64,000 nucleotides of DNA from Pyricularia pennisetigena (lineage: Eukaryota; Ascomycota; Sordariomycetes; Magnaporthales; Pyriculariaceae), in assembly GCF_004337985.1 (NCBI RefSeq), contig NC_043744.1, positions 1,242,730-1,306,729 of the forward strand, read 5' to 3'. The position numbers and the translations under genes are program-made. The notes under the pieces are model-generated. The model saw only the letters and a list, made by a program, of their open reading frames with translations, had not been told where the DNA came from and did not search any database. Shown in pieces: positions 11,040-22,308 of the stretch. Each line of letters opens with the position of its first letter. Positions within the stretch are counted from its first letter, which is position 1.

Positions 11040-12906
11040 ATTTTCTTGCTGTGATCAGAAGGGAGAAAATAAAAGAAGCAAACAAGATATTGTAATATAG
11101 GCTTTTTTTTTTTTTAGCGCGTAGGAGCGAAAGTCTATCCAAGATCAGATCAATGCTTCACGATCGGACTGGACGTATAACTTGATAAACAAATATTTTC
11201 TGGAGTCTTTATATACGTGATATCCATCACCAAGTTGTACCACAGCGCCCTCTACAGGCATGCCATGGCTGTTTAGCGTCGCAGCTGGGGGTTGATGACA
11301 CGTATCGTCGGCCCTGATACTAAGGGTTTCGGAGATATGAGGCCCCAAAACCATAATCGATTACCTAGATATACGCCCCGAGCCTAGAACGAATTAGATT
11401 GCGGATCGGATCTGTTACTCGGCCTTACCCGGTAAACAAACCCTGTAAGCGCATGCAATATGTTTAAGCATGCTTTTCTTTTTTCCATCCCGGTTTCCTA
11501 TACTCATCTGATCAGTCAATCGCTTGTCAAGAAGCCTTGAAATTCATCTTCGCTCAGAGGCTGGGTATACACTTCAGATGACTCGTGAGCAAGGAAACTT
11601 TGATTGAAATACGTCTTTGTCATCACATTTGTCATATCTGCTACTTTGGACCGTGAAATATTCCGGCAAGCAGTCAAGGACATTTAAAAAGTTTAAAAAA
11701 AAAACCTCACGGTGCGCATGAGGCGTTTGTTTCCTTCCAGGCCTGTGCTTTGCACCGTCCTACATGAGTCTCGCAGCGTGTTCTGCGCATTGCTGACCTG
11801 TTATGCAGTCGCTCTGGCTATGCGCCCCTGTCTGAACATGGTAGGAGTAGTTCACGTCTGTCCGTATGGTTTCTCGGTGTAGCCTCATAGGGTAGGAACT
11901 CTCTTAATATAGAATGCCGGGCATTCACGCCGGTAAAGTTGGCCCACTTTGTTGCAAGCGAGGGAATCTGGAGACAAACATTCCTTGCCGACCATGTTTT
12001 TGTGCAATTGAAAACGGCGCATTTGCCTAACAATGTTTGCTACAGCACTCTTACGACGCCACTCTTGTCGTGACTCTGTCCCGTTAGCCGTAGACTGCGG
12101 AAGGCAGGGAAGAAGGCAGCAGATACAAACACAATTGAAAGATTTGCATTTTGGGCAGCATCAGTCTGGGACATTTGTTTGCCAACTGCCACAAGAAGCC
12201 TAGTGCGATTGGTTGGTTTGTGGGAACACCCATGAAAATAAGGTCAATCGAGTGGAAATTTTGGTTTCATGGTGCGTCCGCGGCTGGGTCCATCTGCCAG
12301 TAGATGATTCAAGACAGACATATCCCTGCAGCCCCACACTTTGAGCTCATTTTCAACTTCAACGGCTGGGGGAGGTCATTCCAGCTCAGACTCTGCTTAC
12401 ATATGAACCTCTTTTCGGAAAGAGTTTAAGGGTCTGAAGCTAAGATTGCAATCAAGCCATTCCGACTCCTCAGTCTGCTTCTTTGCTGTTCCTCGGTATC
12501 AAACAAGCATAAGGAGGATCCTCTCCTCAAACTAAAAGAGAAATTATTTTTCGTTCGGTCCAATCAATTTTCTTTTTACTATCTGAGCTACGGTCCAAGT
12601 TTGAGTTCCCGTATCAACATGGCCGGAATCAGTCGGACTTTTCAACGAACCTACCACTTATTCTGGCTCGATTCAAAACTTAATGCACTCGCACACATGT
12701 GCAATAGTATGGAACAAGACACACCATGCACTGGCACCCCATGGTTCATCATCCATGACATAGGGCACGTTTACAAGATTCGAGTCTAGAAACGGTACAA
12801 GAAAAGTACACAACCAAGCCAGTGCAGACACATCCCTACCCCGGTATCGCCTAATGCGAATCGTTCAAAAGCTGAACTCGTCCAGCAAACAGCAAGACTT
12901 TTGCTT
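11040..12906. other. Intergenic region upstream of the prenyl synthase
   Basis: The first ~200 bases are the prenyl synthase promoter (TATA-like box around 11207-11216 on the minus strand). The rest shows no coding pattern, only short unconvincing frames. A poly-T run occurs at about 11103-11115. Confidence 0.6.
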
Positions 12907-14526
12907 TTAAATAAAAAGCCCGACGGGCACGGTAATCGGCGTCAGCGGCGGCGAGGGTGGCAAGGGCACCATATGCGGCTCGGCAGACTTGAACCACTCC
13001 TTCACCACCTCGCTCACTGGACCATTATTCCAGTCGGCTGCCGGGGCGGGCGCTCCAACGCCACCCTTCGCGCAACCAAACGCCGCACATTGCGTGAGAA
13101 TTTTCAGGCTGGGCGAGAAACCTGCCGGGCGCGGTGGACGGGTTGTCGTCAACGCCGCCCTGACGGGCACCCTCGGGCGCTCTGACCCGCGTTGGGCCGC
13201 GGCCTTGCCATCCACCACGGGCGTCGACGCCGAGATCCATTGTGTATCTTGAAGGCTGAACTGGAAAGGCTTTGGCTCAGGCCGGGGCTGCGGTTGAGAG
13301 GCTGACGATGAGCTTGTTGTGTGGGATTCGAGATGCTGGGAGGGACTCGGCTGTCCCATAGAAAAGCGGAATATGGGCGGGGGTGTTGCAGGAGGTGACG
13401 GAATGGCTGTCACGGTAGACCGAGGGGCGGCTTGACCTGCTTTCTCAATGCGTGGCGGTTGGACCAGGGCATAGCGAGCCAGCAACTCCTCCGCAGTCGC
13501 CATTACACCATCCCTAGCAACACCATCAATCACGCCGACCCATACATCCCTCAGCGTGCCGTTCTCACCGTACGGATTTGCCACAGTAAGGAGCGTGGCC
13601 CAGCCATTGATAACCTGCTTCGCCCTCTCCCGCCCGACCTCGAACCACTCCCTGTGCGTTTTGTCGCACGGCCGGCACCAACGCTCGGCGCGCCACTCGC
13701 GCACCAGCTCGTAGTGGACCAGCGTCTCGGCGCGCTGGGCGTGCGGCATGGTCGCGGTGGCGTGCACGAGCCGCGGCTCATACCCGCACTTGCACCAGCT
13801 TTCCAGGCGACCCTGGACCGACTTTGCAGTCCAGCCGATCTTGACGTAACCCGGCGAGGATTCACGGTCAAAGGCGTATAGCCGGCCGGACTCAAGGTCC
13901 CGATCTTGGAGTGGTCGGCGGAACATGGAGGTGACCGTCTCCTTGGGCTCCTCGACGTGCCCACGGAACTCGGAGAGCGGGGCGGGGGGATTAGTGCTTG
14001 GGGTGGTGGAGTGTCCTGGAGCTCCAGAATCAGGGCGACTGCGGAGGTTATATCGTGTTGTGGCGGGGGTAGTCGTCGAGATGGAGCTGGTGGCGCTGGA
14101 TGCTGGTGAATTGAGGCTGGGTGTGTTGATCGAAGGACTTGGCTGCTCCTGGGACAAATCTCGAGAACTTCTGCGTGTGTGGTGCCTGACCATTTCTTCT
14201 GCGTCTCTTTGTTGTATCTCGTCCTGCCACTTCATCGCCAGCGGCTCCAGATTCCCCCTGTCCTCGATTTGGTTCTGGTGCCGTGCTCCTGTCGGTTTGG
14301 GTCCACAGCAGTTGAGTCTTGCATACTCCTGGAGTTGATCTAGGTCGGGAACGTCGAGCATGGTGGTGAACCTTGTGTAAAGTTCACGCGCCCTGGTGTT
14401 CTCGCCAGGTGCCAGTTGACAATGCCATTTGCACCTGGTCCCTTTTCGCGTGATGTATATGCATCTTGTCTCCGACGTTGGGTCTAGCTCATAAAACGAC
14501 ACGAATTCGGAGGGATCAAGGTCCAT
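12907..14526 (-). CDS. T5orf172 / GIY-YIG-like (DUF1766) domain protein
   Basis: 539 aa, single exon. The T5orf172 domain, a GIY-YIG-related fold, is at roughly residues 200-290: GRLYAFDR, then GYVKIGWT and RLESWCKCGY, followed by RAETLVHYELVREW with the conserved His and Glu and ending HREWFEVG. This is the usual order LYxxxxxxxxKIGxxxxxxxRLxxW...E...H. The N-terminus (MDLDPSEF) carries a Cys-containing segment, CIYITRKGTRCKWHC, seen with this domain in fungi. Between them is a long Ser/Thr/Pro-rich stretch, and the C-terminal ~170 aa are Pro/Ser-rich and probably disordered. Start chosen at 14526: further upstream the frame runs through a 45-nt homopolymer that would code for a run of lysines. 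Whether the fungal domain cuts DNA is unknown; these genes are often multicopy in fungi. Confidence 0.82.
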   Translation of the reverse strand: MDLDPSEFVSFYELDPTSETRCIYITRKGTRCKWHCQLAPGENTRARELYTRFTTMLDVPDLDQLQEYARLNCCGPKPTGARHQNQIEDRGNLEPLAMKWQDEIQQRDAEEMVRHHTRRSSRDLSQEQPSPSINTPSLNSPASSATSSISTTTPATTRYNLRSRPDSGAPGHSTTPSTNPPAPLSEFRGHVEEPKETVTSMFRRPLQDRDLESGRLYAFDRESSPGYVKIGWTAKSVQGRLESWCKCGYEPRLVHATATMPHAQRAETLVHYELVREWRAERWCRPCDKTHREWFEVGRERAKQVINGWATLLTVANPYGENGTLRDVWVGVIDGVARDGVMATAEELLARYALVQPPRIEKAGQAAPRSTVTAIPSPPATPPPIFRFSMGQPSPSQHLESHTTSSSSASQPQPRPEPKPFQFSLQDTQWISASTPVVDGKAAAQRGSERPRVPVRAALTTTRPPRPAGFSPSLKILTQCAAFGCAKGGVGAPAPAADWNNGPVSEVVKEWFKSAEPHMVPLPPSPPLTPITVPVGLFI

Positions 14527-14584
14527 AATAGCTTGCTGCTCTCTTTCTGACTGGCGGTAGACAGATGATACAAAGTTTGGAGTC

Positions 14585-14586
<2 letters not shown>

Positions 14587-14631
<45 letters not shown>
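14587..14631. repeat. Poly-T tract, 45 nt
   Basis: The longest homopolymer in the window. It sits 61 bp upstream of the T5orf172 start codon, so it would be a poly-A run in the sense strand of the promoter or 5' UTR. Confidence 0.9.
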
Positions 14632-14633
<2 letters not shown>

Positions 14634-16864
14634 CATCTACCGCGAGCTCCGATCCCTCCCTCGAAAAAAAGGGGAAATTAGTCTCTAGTTTATATATTGT
14701 TGTTCGCTCACACTTCAAAAAGACAATCAAGAGGAACAAAAAGAAAACAGCACGGCTGACGGCTTGGGGGCCACCAAGAATGAAAGCCATATTTTTAGCT
14801 TTGGGCATATATGGCTCTCCCCTCATTTGACGCAGAGGTTGCTGATGATTGCGCATTTTCTTGCTAGACGCATGCCAATGTTCAGCCGCACAAGGCATTC
14901 ATCGGCAGCTACTTGGGCCCTCCCATCGCACAGCACCCAAGTAGACTGACTACTTTAATCAAACTGCTGTACTCTAACGTTTAAAAGAAGAAAATAAAAC
15001 AATTTTAGCGCTCTGCGTCGCTGATCCATAGGAGAACAAGATATAAAAGCGCGTCTTTGCACTGTTCGACAATCTGGCAATCGATATGCTCAACAATTCG
15101 TCCAAATGCTGCTGAAATCATCCCTGCCTGTCGACACCCTTGGGATCAAACTCTTGGTACCTCGCCAAGCCGATTCCCCTCTGTATTGGCTCGCTTAACT
15201 AGCATGGAGAGCTGGGGGACTACTGACCATATCGCGCGGGGATGATCGCGCTCAAATTGTGGGAGTGGGCCATTGCACCGCCCCCAAACATCACATATCC
15301 CGCATCTCTTTGCCATGCGTCTCATGGGTGCGATGCCGCTGCCTGTCAAAAAAAAAACATTGTTATGCCAAACCCGTCCAGGCTGGCCTTGGGTTAACGA
15401 AAACGGTCCAGGACCAAAGCACCATCCACGCGGGTGTTCGGGGCGGAGGTGTAAGCCATCTTTGAGAGTGTACCGGCAAGAAATTTCAGGAGAAAGTGGC
15501 ATATTTCGTTCTCATTTGTCGTTGATCGTTAGCGAGGTAGCTTTGCCTCTTGGAATTATCCCTGTATCTCTAAACATGAGTCGAGGAAGAGGAACGACTC
15601 GTCCTTTTTGTGCACCACTTGACTTGCAAGCTTAAAAATTGAACCTTTGAATTTTCAGGCGAACTTCCGAATTATATGCTGTAGCTGATAGGACGACCCT
15701 TGGTCGCGGCTCTCCCAACCTCCTTCCAAACCAGGACACTCCGAGGTGCGCAGTCACCACGCACGAAACAAACCAGATTTGCACCAAACTTTTTGAGGGG
15801 TACGTCGGCAGAGTTGAGATTCTACAAAGCCCAATCGCATCGTCAACAGATCAGTAACCACTCGGCATTTCCTACTGGATGGAGAATGACCCACCTATAG
15901 CCCATGTCGAACCGAATAACCGGGTTCTGACTGTTTTGGGGGGTGGGGGCTTGCCATGCATGGTCTTGGAGTTATCGAATTGTATCACGTTGTTAAGCGA
16001 ACAGTTATGCTAGATTGGATTCCCACAGGGAAATCTGAGTGTGTTTATTGGGGGATACGGTTTGGACGGAGGACTGTTTTCCATATCTCAGGGTGGGTAC
16101 AATAAAAGAGCACATTGGAATACAGCACGCTGTCAGCCACCAGGGCATCCTGTCTAGTTGGCTCTGGTAATTTGTAATCTTTTTTTTTTCTTTTTCTCTC
16201 AGAAATATTTACCCACTTCATTACCTACGGAAGGGCAAACATATCCATTATCAGACGTAACTAACAACACTTAACAGCTTCAACATGTCTGATAATAAAC
16301 AATAACTCTTTTCCCCAGATAGGCCCAGGTTGCTAAGAGAACCGCCGCCCAATGCGCTGGTGTATTCCGTTGCACCCTCCATCAATATTTGTCTGAAGTC
16401 TTTACCGCTACACGGTTCAGGGTCCAAGCCGTAACCGATAAGATGCGTGGGAAGACAAGGATCGGCAGATACGAATCATTTGGCTTACCATCCTTCTCGT
16501 CTGTCATTGTTCCGAAAAGTGGGCGTCGCTTAGCAAATATGAGATGCAGGCAGACCTCACCACCTTGTGTCTCAGTTACATGATGAGTGGATTCATGGCA
16601 AGTGGATCTTGAACAAATTTTCGTACGCAGCCGTTTGTACCAGAGGCTGAAATCCTTTTCTTCTCTTCGTTTTTTTCTGCTTGTCGTCTCTGCATAGTAA
16701 CCATCGTTTAAAGTATACAAAAAGAACCAAGATGTAAAATGAATGTACAAAGAAAAAAAAGAGAGAAAAAAAAAAAAGAAAACATATATAGACAGTTTGA
16801 AAAAAAAAGAAAAAAGTAAAAAAAAGAATTACAAGAATATACTGTCCCCATTTTTCCGCCAGTT
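14632..16864. other. Intergenic region
   Basis: No supportable gene. It contains scattered A- and T-rich runs, especially 16740-16830, just beyond the 3' end of the CFEM receptor gene, where runs of A/G give meaningless Phe-rich frames on the minus strand. Confidence 0.6.
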
Positions 16865-18731
16865 TCATCTCTTTTCCCAACCATGAAGATTCTGATGGTA
16901 ATCGTCCGAGGCCCCAGTCCCAATATTCCTCAACTCCACCGTCGAACCCCACGGCTGCTCCTTGGACACGGCAATCTCAGTCGTGACCTCTATGCCCTGG
17001 TGGTGGTCGCTTCCGCCGCCGGTCGAACTCTCCGCCTTGCCGGTCGCCGTCGTACCGGTGCGTTTCGCCGACGCGACAGCGGCAGAGTAAAAGGACCTGG
17101 GCCCCGAGGAGCCAAACGTGAGCACGCCGTCCGAGTTGGATCGGCCGGTTCTGGCGCCCGTGGTCGTGCTGAGGCCAAACAGCCGCTTGGTGCGGCGGAC
17201 GATGCGCGCAAAGATGGCGCCGTGGCCCGGCATACAGGCGCACACGATGCCCGTGGCGAGCTCGATCTGCGTCCACTTGAGCACCTCGGTCTGGTTCCAG
17301 GTCAGCGAGTAGCTGCTGTTGATGTCGCGGCTGACGGGGACGCAGCGGATGGCGCTGACTATTGTGGTGCTGTTGTGTGTTTGTACATGTTAGCAGGCCC
17401 ATACACTGGGGAGGGGGGGAATATGCACGAGGAATGACGGGAGAGAGAGAGAGAGGATAATAAAATAAAAGAACGCACAGAGTTCCCACGCAAAACATGC
17501 TCGCGATACCTATTTTTGTCCAAAACGAAACGCGCAGCGCGGGCAGTAGACACAGTGGAATGATCAAGATCCAGATGTCGAGCATAATGCTCACCAAACC
17601 GTGGGCCAACGGCACGGCCTTGCGGTTGATGCAGCTGCCCTGGGTGATGCCGTCCCAGCCCTTCCAAAAGTAGTACAGAGGCTTGCACTGGAAGCACACG
17701 ACCAGGATAAAAGTCACGGTGGCGACCACGTTGACGACGTGCGTCCACATGAGCACGCCCGCCAGTGTCCAGCGGTCCCGGAGCCGGGAGGAGGGCCCAC
17801 CGAGGGGCAGACCCCAGCGCTGCTGCGACGTGCAGCCGCTGCCGACAGCAAAGATGCGCGCAAACAGAAACAGGAACGAAGCCTTGAGCGACGCCGACGC
17901 CGCAAAATAGATGGGCTCACCGATGAACACCAGCAGGCCCTGAAGGTCGAGGTCCGAGGGCTCCGAGACCCAGGGCCCGTCGCCGAAGCCGTGACGGAGC
18001 GCCACCTCGGACATGGCCATGATGCCGACCATGAGAATGAAGGTGAGGCCGAGGAGGGTGTCGTCCCACCACAGTCCCCGGAAGCCGCGTGTGCTGGCGA
18101 CCGAGGCGGGCGTGGAGCTGCTACGTATGGCCGTGGCGAGGCGGCCAAGAAATCTGATCAGGACGGCGAAAGCGCCCACTCCCGTGCAGGCCCATGCGAT
18201 CTTTCGTAGTATCCGACCGTCTTGGGGAAAGGGTTCGTTGCATGCCACGCTTGTTGCGCGTCTTGATACTGTTGTGTAGGGGGTCGAAAGATTAGTCTTT
18301 TTGTTTGCATCTCTCCCGGATTTCTCAGTCAAGTTGAACGTCAGGGCACTTACAAATAACGTCCCAACCCGTGCACGAACCAAAAATACAGTCGAGCGTC
18401 TTGCCCGACTGAGGGGCGCAGAGGCATGCTTTGCGGGTTGCTGGGCATTCCGGGGGATACGTAGAGCTGCAGGCTAGCTGCAGGTGGAAGCGAGATAAGT
18501 TAGCATTCGGCACAGAGGCACATTCGCAGCCCCCTTGTCTTGAGATTGCCCCCCCCCCCCAGCCATGGGTAGGTAGGTACTTACAGCGCAGGACGGTAAA
18601 GTTTTGAGCAGCTGCAGCACGACGGCCTGGTCTTCGGCAGACGTATCCTGGGCCGCCACCGATGTGATGCACGCCAGCCAAAGCAACGACAACACAACGC
18701 CCTTGGCCCAGTTGGAAATCCCTGACCTCAT
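16865..18731 (-). CDS. CFEM-domain, Pth11-like G-protein-coupled receptor
   Basis: Plasma-membrane receptor with an extracellular CFEM domain, the class of M. oryzae Pth11. Four minus-strand exons: 18731-18585, 18477-18354, 18268-17479 and 17369-16865, giving 521 aa. Signal peptide is about 1-27 (ends SVAAQ). The CFEM domain, about 28-105, shows eight Cys: LPSCA, LACSS, PECPA, KACLCA, LDCIF, GSCTG and, after the third exon begins, SVACNEPFP. Seven hydrophobic segments follow (about 110-385), with the fungal rhodopsin-like WWDD and FQCKPLYYFW...GSCINRKA motifs, then a hydrophilic Ser/Thr-rich tail. Exon junctions restore frame exactly. A 26-nt poly-T tract lies 39 bp upstream of the start codon and a run of Cs interrupts intron 1. 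Ligand unknown; surface sensing during host contact is inference from the family. Confidence 0.88.
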
Positions 18732-19572
18732 CCTGGGTGGTTGTGGAGTTTTGGCTTTCGTTCTTGGTATTTTTTTTTTTTTTTTTTTTTTTTTTGTCAG
18801 TCACTGCATCCTCTCAAGTCACACAGCTGGCTCCGTTCGACCAAAGTAATGGATCGAATGTTCAGCGAGCCGGCGCAAAACGAAATGACAATGAAAAGAT
18901 AGAAGAAACGAATATGTGACAGAGAAACCAGAAGAGGCAATCAGAACCAGAACAAGGACTTTGTCAGCGGGAGCTGATTGCGGACCCGACTGACTTATCA
19001 ACAAACAGTCAGCAAAGTCCTTGACGCCCATCCAATGGAGCTTCGGGGTTCTCCCCAAGATCTCAACATGGTAACGGGCGCTCTTCCAAGATGGGCCCCA
19101 ATTCGATTGGCGATCCGCAGTGGCTTGCCTCGCTTGACTCGACAGAAAAGTGATAGGAAGAATTGAAACCCACGGGCCTTCGCCCGTGCGCGACGCTTCT
19201 GGCAGCATGTCGCCGCCGATAATCATTTCTACGTGGGGCGACGAGGGTCGCGGGGTTGTATGGAGTTGCTTTTTCGTTTCGTCACGAGTTGAATTTTTCA
19301 TGTACCGCACACGTGGGGATCCACGATGGGAACTGGGGGTCCAATAAAGGCCCCCAATGATAACGTGCTACCAAGGCTTGCGAAGTTGAAAGTTATTAAA
19401 ATAACATTGAGTTTGACACCAATGCCACGCTTGAAGGATCGGGTTGCTAGAATTCTAGTCTACATGGTGGAGCGAGTAAGTTCCCACACCGGAGCTTTTT
19501 TTTTTTTTTTTTGTGCTAGTGGTGTTCGGCACATACCAGTGTGGGACCACATCTCCGTACCAATTTGCGCCT
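18732..19572. other. Intergenic region; promoter of the CFEM receptor
   Basis: Contains a 26-T tract (18770-18795) immediately upstream of the CFEM receptor start codon and a shorter poly-T run at about 19497-19512. No gene is supported. Confidence 0.6.
18770..18795. repeat. Poly-T tract, 26 nt
   Basis: Homopolymer 39 bp upstream of the CFEM receptor ATG (poly-A in the sense strand). Confidence 0.9.
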
Positions 19573-20223
19573 TTATGCCCTGTTCGGCTCTGCAAAGTTC
19601 TTTCCCTGCGGCATCGAAGACGCATCCTTCTCCTTTGGAGTCCCGGTCTTGGCGCCGCTGCCGGCAGGCGAAAACGACGCGCGCTGCTCCCGCTCCTTTT
19701 GCGAGATGGGCTTGTCCTCCTTGAGCGACTGCGCGCCGCCGTCCTTGGGCGACTGACCCGACTTGGCCCATGCTGTGCCTTGGCTCTCATTCTTCGGCCT
19801 GCCCTCCATCTTGTTGCTTCCCTCCTCCCCACTGTTGGAGGATGACAAAGAAGATGACGAGCCCTTGCCGGTCCCGCCTCCACCGAGGCCTGCCGTCTTG
19901 GAATCGCCTGCCGCATCCTCCAGCACCGCCCCCTGCGACTTTTCGCCCGTGCGTTCCTTATCAGGGTTCCGCTTGCTGCGCACGTCCGAGGCGGACGAGA
20001 AGATGCGCGTGTCTTTTGTGTCGTGCTGCATGTCGCCTTGGTTCCGTGCAGCAGGGCCGCCGGTGCCAGCTATCTGTTGCATCGTGCTCGAGACTTTGAC
20101 GTTGCCATCGTCGCGACTCTTGGGTTGCTGTCGTCCGCCAGCCGTCTGCCAGTATAGGCCGCCTCCAAAAACTGTAAAAGCACCCAGTGCAAGAGGGATG
20201 CGGGATCTTGCTGCCGATGCCAT
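19573..20223 (-). CDS. Uncharacterised protein with N-terminal membrane segment
   Basis: 216 aa, single exon. The N-terminus (MASAARSRIPLALGAF) followed by a hydrophobic stretch ending near GGGLYW could be a mitochondrial presequence plus membrane anchor or a signal anchor. The remaining ~190 aa are hydrophilic, rich in Gly, Ser, Lys, Asp and Glu, with low-complexity runs (GLGGGGTGKG, SSSSLSSSNS) and no Cys, suggesting disorder. No catalytic motif or family was recognised. The frame is open with steady composition, in tandem with BADH upstream (580 bp apart), so it is probably a real gene. Organelle assignment is inference from the N-terminus alone. Confidence 0.65.
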   Translation of the reverse strand: MASAARSRIPLALGAFTVFGGGLYWQTAGGRQQPKSRDDGNVKVSSTMQQIAGTGGPAARNQGDMQHDTKDTRIFSSASDVRSKRNPDKERTGEKSQGAVLEDAAGDSKTAGLGGGGTGKGSSSSLSSSNSGEEGSNKMEGRPKNESQGTAWAKSGQSPKDGGAQSLKEDKPISQKEREQRASFSPAGSGAKTGTPKEKDASSMPQGKNFAEPNRA

Positions 20224-20802
20224 TTTGTGGTCTGATTTGTCGAGAATTCCTTCTAGGAATTGATTGATGAATCCGTCTTGGCTTGCAATCGCAGCTAGTT
20301 AATTGAGCATCAAAATTAGGTTAAATGGCCGACAATGAATTGAACGAATTGGCGGAAGCGGCAGGTTCTCGATTTTATTTCATCTAGCGCATCCAAAAGT
20401 GGTGATATCATAATTGCCCGTTGACTGTTTGTTTGTACGTCTCGGCATGTCATAGTGATGACATGACATCATTGATGTTGGGATTAGACGCCCCTGAGAC
20501 GCAGTTGAACGCATGCAAGGTGCGCATCGCGCCAAAGCATCCAATTCTAGCAGTAAAACCAAGACAAGGCGTTTCCCGTCGTATGTTTCTTCTCCCCAAT
20601 AAACTGTCTGGCAATCCAAAATCGGTAGGAATCGACTGAGATTGCATCCCCACGCCTTGGCGATCATCCGCACATTTGCCTGTTTTTTTTTTTTCTTTTC
20701 TTTTGGTTTTTTTTTTTTTTTTTTTTTTTTCGATTAGATCATTTTGGGGTGTGGGCCGAGCTTGTCTTGGACCCCTAAGGACCCGTGCTCGCCGTGCTCA
20801 TT
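20224..20802. other. Intergenic region
   Basis: Promoter of the preceding minus-strand gene plus the 3' flank of the betaine aldehyde dehydrogenase gene. It contains two neighbouring T-rich runs (20682-20694 and 24 T at 20707-20730). No gene is seen. Confidence 0.6.
20707..20730. repeat. Poly-T tract, 24 nt
   Basis: Homopolymer 73 bp beyond the stop codon of the betaine aldehyde dehydrogenase gene. Confidence 0.9.
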
Positions 20803-22308
20803 TCATATCTTTGCAAACACTGTCGGTACTGTGCCTCCCATTTCCACCAGCGTGCTCTTGTTCTGAACCCATGCGTCCAGGCCCTTGTGGCCATTTTCGA
20901 CACCGATGCCGCTCTGCTTCCACCCGCCGACGGCCATCTCGGCCGGCGACTCGCCCCACGTGTTGATCCATGTTATGCCCGCCTCGAGCTGCGCGATGAC
21001 CTGGTGGCACTGGTTCAGGTCCCTGCCAAAAACACCCGCGGCCAAGCCCAGCTCGGTCGCATTGGCTCGCTGGACGACTTCCTCCAGTGTGTCATAGGTC
21101 AAAATCGACATGACGGGCCCAAATATCTCCTCCTTGACGATGCGCATGTCGTCTGTGCAGTCCGTAAAGACGGTTGGCTCGATCCAGAATCCCGCGCTGA
21201 GCTCCTTGGGAACGCCACGCGGCTGGCCGGTGCCGCCGCACAGCAGCCGGGCCTTGTCCTGCTCGATGCCGTGCCTTACGTAGCTCACCACCTTTTCGTA
21301 GTGCACCTTGCTGCTCAGCGGACCAAAGTTGGTGTTTGGGTCAAAGAGGTCGCCGGCCCTGACGTGCGCGACCTTTTCCAGCACGGCGCGCTCAAACTCC
21401 TCCTTGAGCGCCCTGGGCACAAACACCCTCGTCCCGTTGGTGCAGACCTGACCCGAGCTGTAAAAGTTTGCCATCATGGCGCCGTCGGCGGCCTGCGAGA
21501 CGTCGGCGTCGGGCAGCACCACGAGCGCGCTCTTGCCCCCGAGCTCCATCGTCACCGACTTGAGCCCGCCCGCCGCCGTGCCCGCGACCTTGCGACCCGT
21601 GCTGACCTGGCCCGTGAAGCTGACCTTGGCGATCTTGGGGTGCGACGACAACTGGGCGCCGACCTCGCCGGCGCCGTAGACCACGTTGAAGACGCCGGGT
21701 GGCACACCCGCCTCGGCGTAAATGTCGGCCAGGTACTGCGCGTGCAGTGGCGTGTACTCGCTGGGCTTGTAGACCAGGGTGTTGCCCGCGGCCAGGCACG
21801 GCGCCGACTTCCACAGCGCGATCTGGATGGGGTAGTTCCAGGCCCCGATGGCGGCGCACGCGCCCAGCGGCTCCTTGCTGGTGTAGACCCAGGCGCCGGG
21901 CCTGAGGCGGAACGACTCGCCGTTGAGCCCGCCCGACGCGACGAGGTTGGCGTAGTAGGCGAGGACGTCGGCACCCGTGACGACGTCGACCGCCTGGGTT
22001 TCGGAGAAGGCCTTGCCGGTGTCGAGGGTCTCGACGCGGGCGAGGGCGTCGTTGCGCTCGCGGAGGATGGCGACGGCGCGCTGCAGGATCTGCGCGCGCT
22101 CCGGGGCGGGAGTGCTCGACCAGGCGGGGAACGCGGCGCGGGCGGCGTCGACGGCGGCATCTACCGAGGCCCGCGACGAGGTGTGGATCGTGGCGAGCGG
22201 CTGGGCGGTCGCTGGATTGACGGTGGTGAAAGTGCCCGGGCTGTCCGGGCTCGGCTGCACCTTGCCGGCGAAAAAGGTGTGCCGGTCCTTCTCGGGTGCC
22301 GATGCCAT
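20803..22308 (-). CDS. Betaine aldehyde dehydrogenase
   Basis: NAD(P)-dependent oxidation of betaine aldehyde to glycine betaine. Single exon, 501 aa, the usual ALDH length. Seen: the cofactor strand [13 protein letters not shown] and Lys in VYKPSE (about 180), [12 protein letters not shown] (231-242), general base Glu255 in MELGGKS, and nucleophile Cys289 in [12 protein letters not shown], exactly 34 residues later as in the family. [13 protein letters not shown] and [13 protein letters not shown] are close to BADH-type enzymes. The C-terminus ends AKI, a PTS1-like tripeptide, suggesting peroxisomal import. The gene is head-to-head with a choline oxidase (1.5 kb between starts), which makes the betaine aldehyde substrate highly likely. 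Other ALDH substrates (for example aminoaldehydes) cannot be excluded from sequence alone. Confidence 0.92.
   Translation of the reverse strand: MASAPEKDRHTFFAGKVQPSPDSPGTFTTVNPATAQPLATIHTSSRASVDAAVDAARAAFPAWSSTPAPERAQILQRAVAILRERNDALARVETLDTGKAFSETQAVDVVTGADVLAYYANLVASGGLNGESFRLRPGAWVYTSKEPLGACAAIGAWNYPIQIALWKSAPCLAAGNTLVYKPSEYTPLHAQYLADIYAEAGVPPGVFNVVYGAGEVGAQLSSHPKIAKVSFTGQVSTGRKVAGTAAGGLKSVTMELGGKSALVVLPDADVSQAADGAMMANFYSSGQVCTNGTRVFVPRALKEEFERAVLEKVAHVRAGDLFDPNTNFGPLSSKVHYEKVVSYVRHGIEQDKARLLCGGTGQPRGVPKELSAGFWIEPTVFTDCTDDMRIVKEEIFGPVMSILTYDTLEEVVQRANATELGLAAGVFGRDLNQCHQVIAQLEAGITWINTWGESPAEMAVGGWKQSGIGVENGHKGLDAWVQNKSTLVEMGGTVPTVFAKI

Noticed and set aside
14527..14898. In-frame N-terminal extension of the T5orf172 gene through the 45-nt homopolymer
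   Set aside because: It would encode a long lysine run and no conserved sequence. The ATG at 14526 gives a sensible N-terminus.
9516..18731. Biosynthetic gene cluster around the prenyl synthase
   Set aside because: Neighbours include no cyclase, P450, methyltransferase, transporter or pathway regulator.
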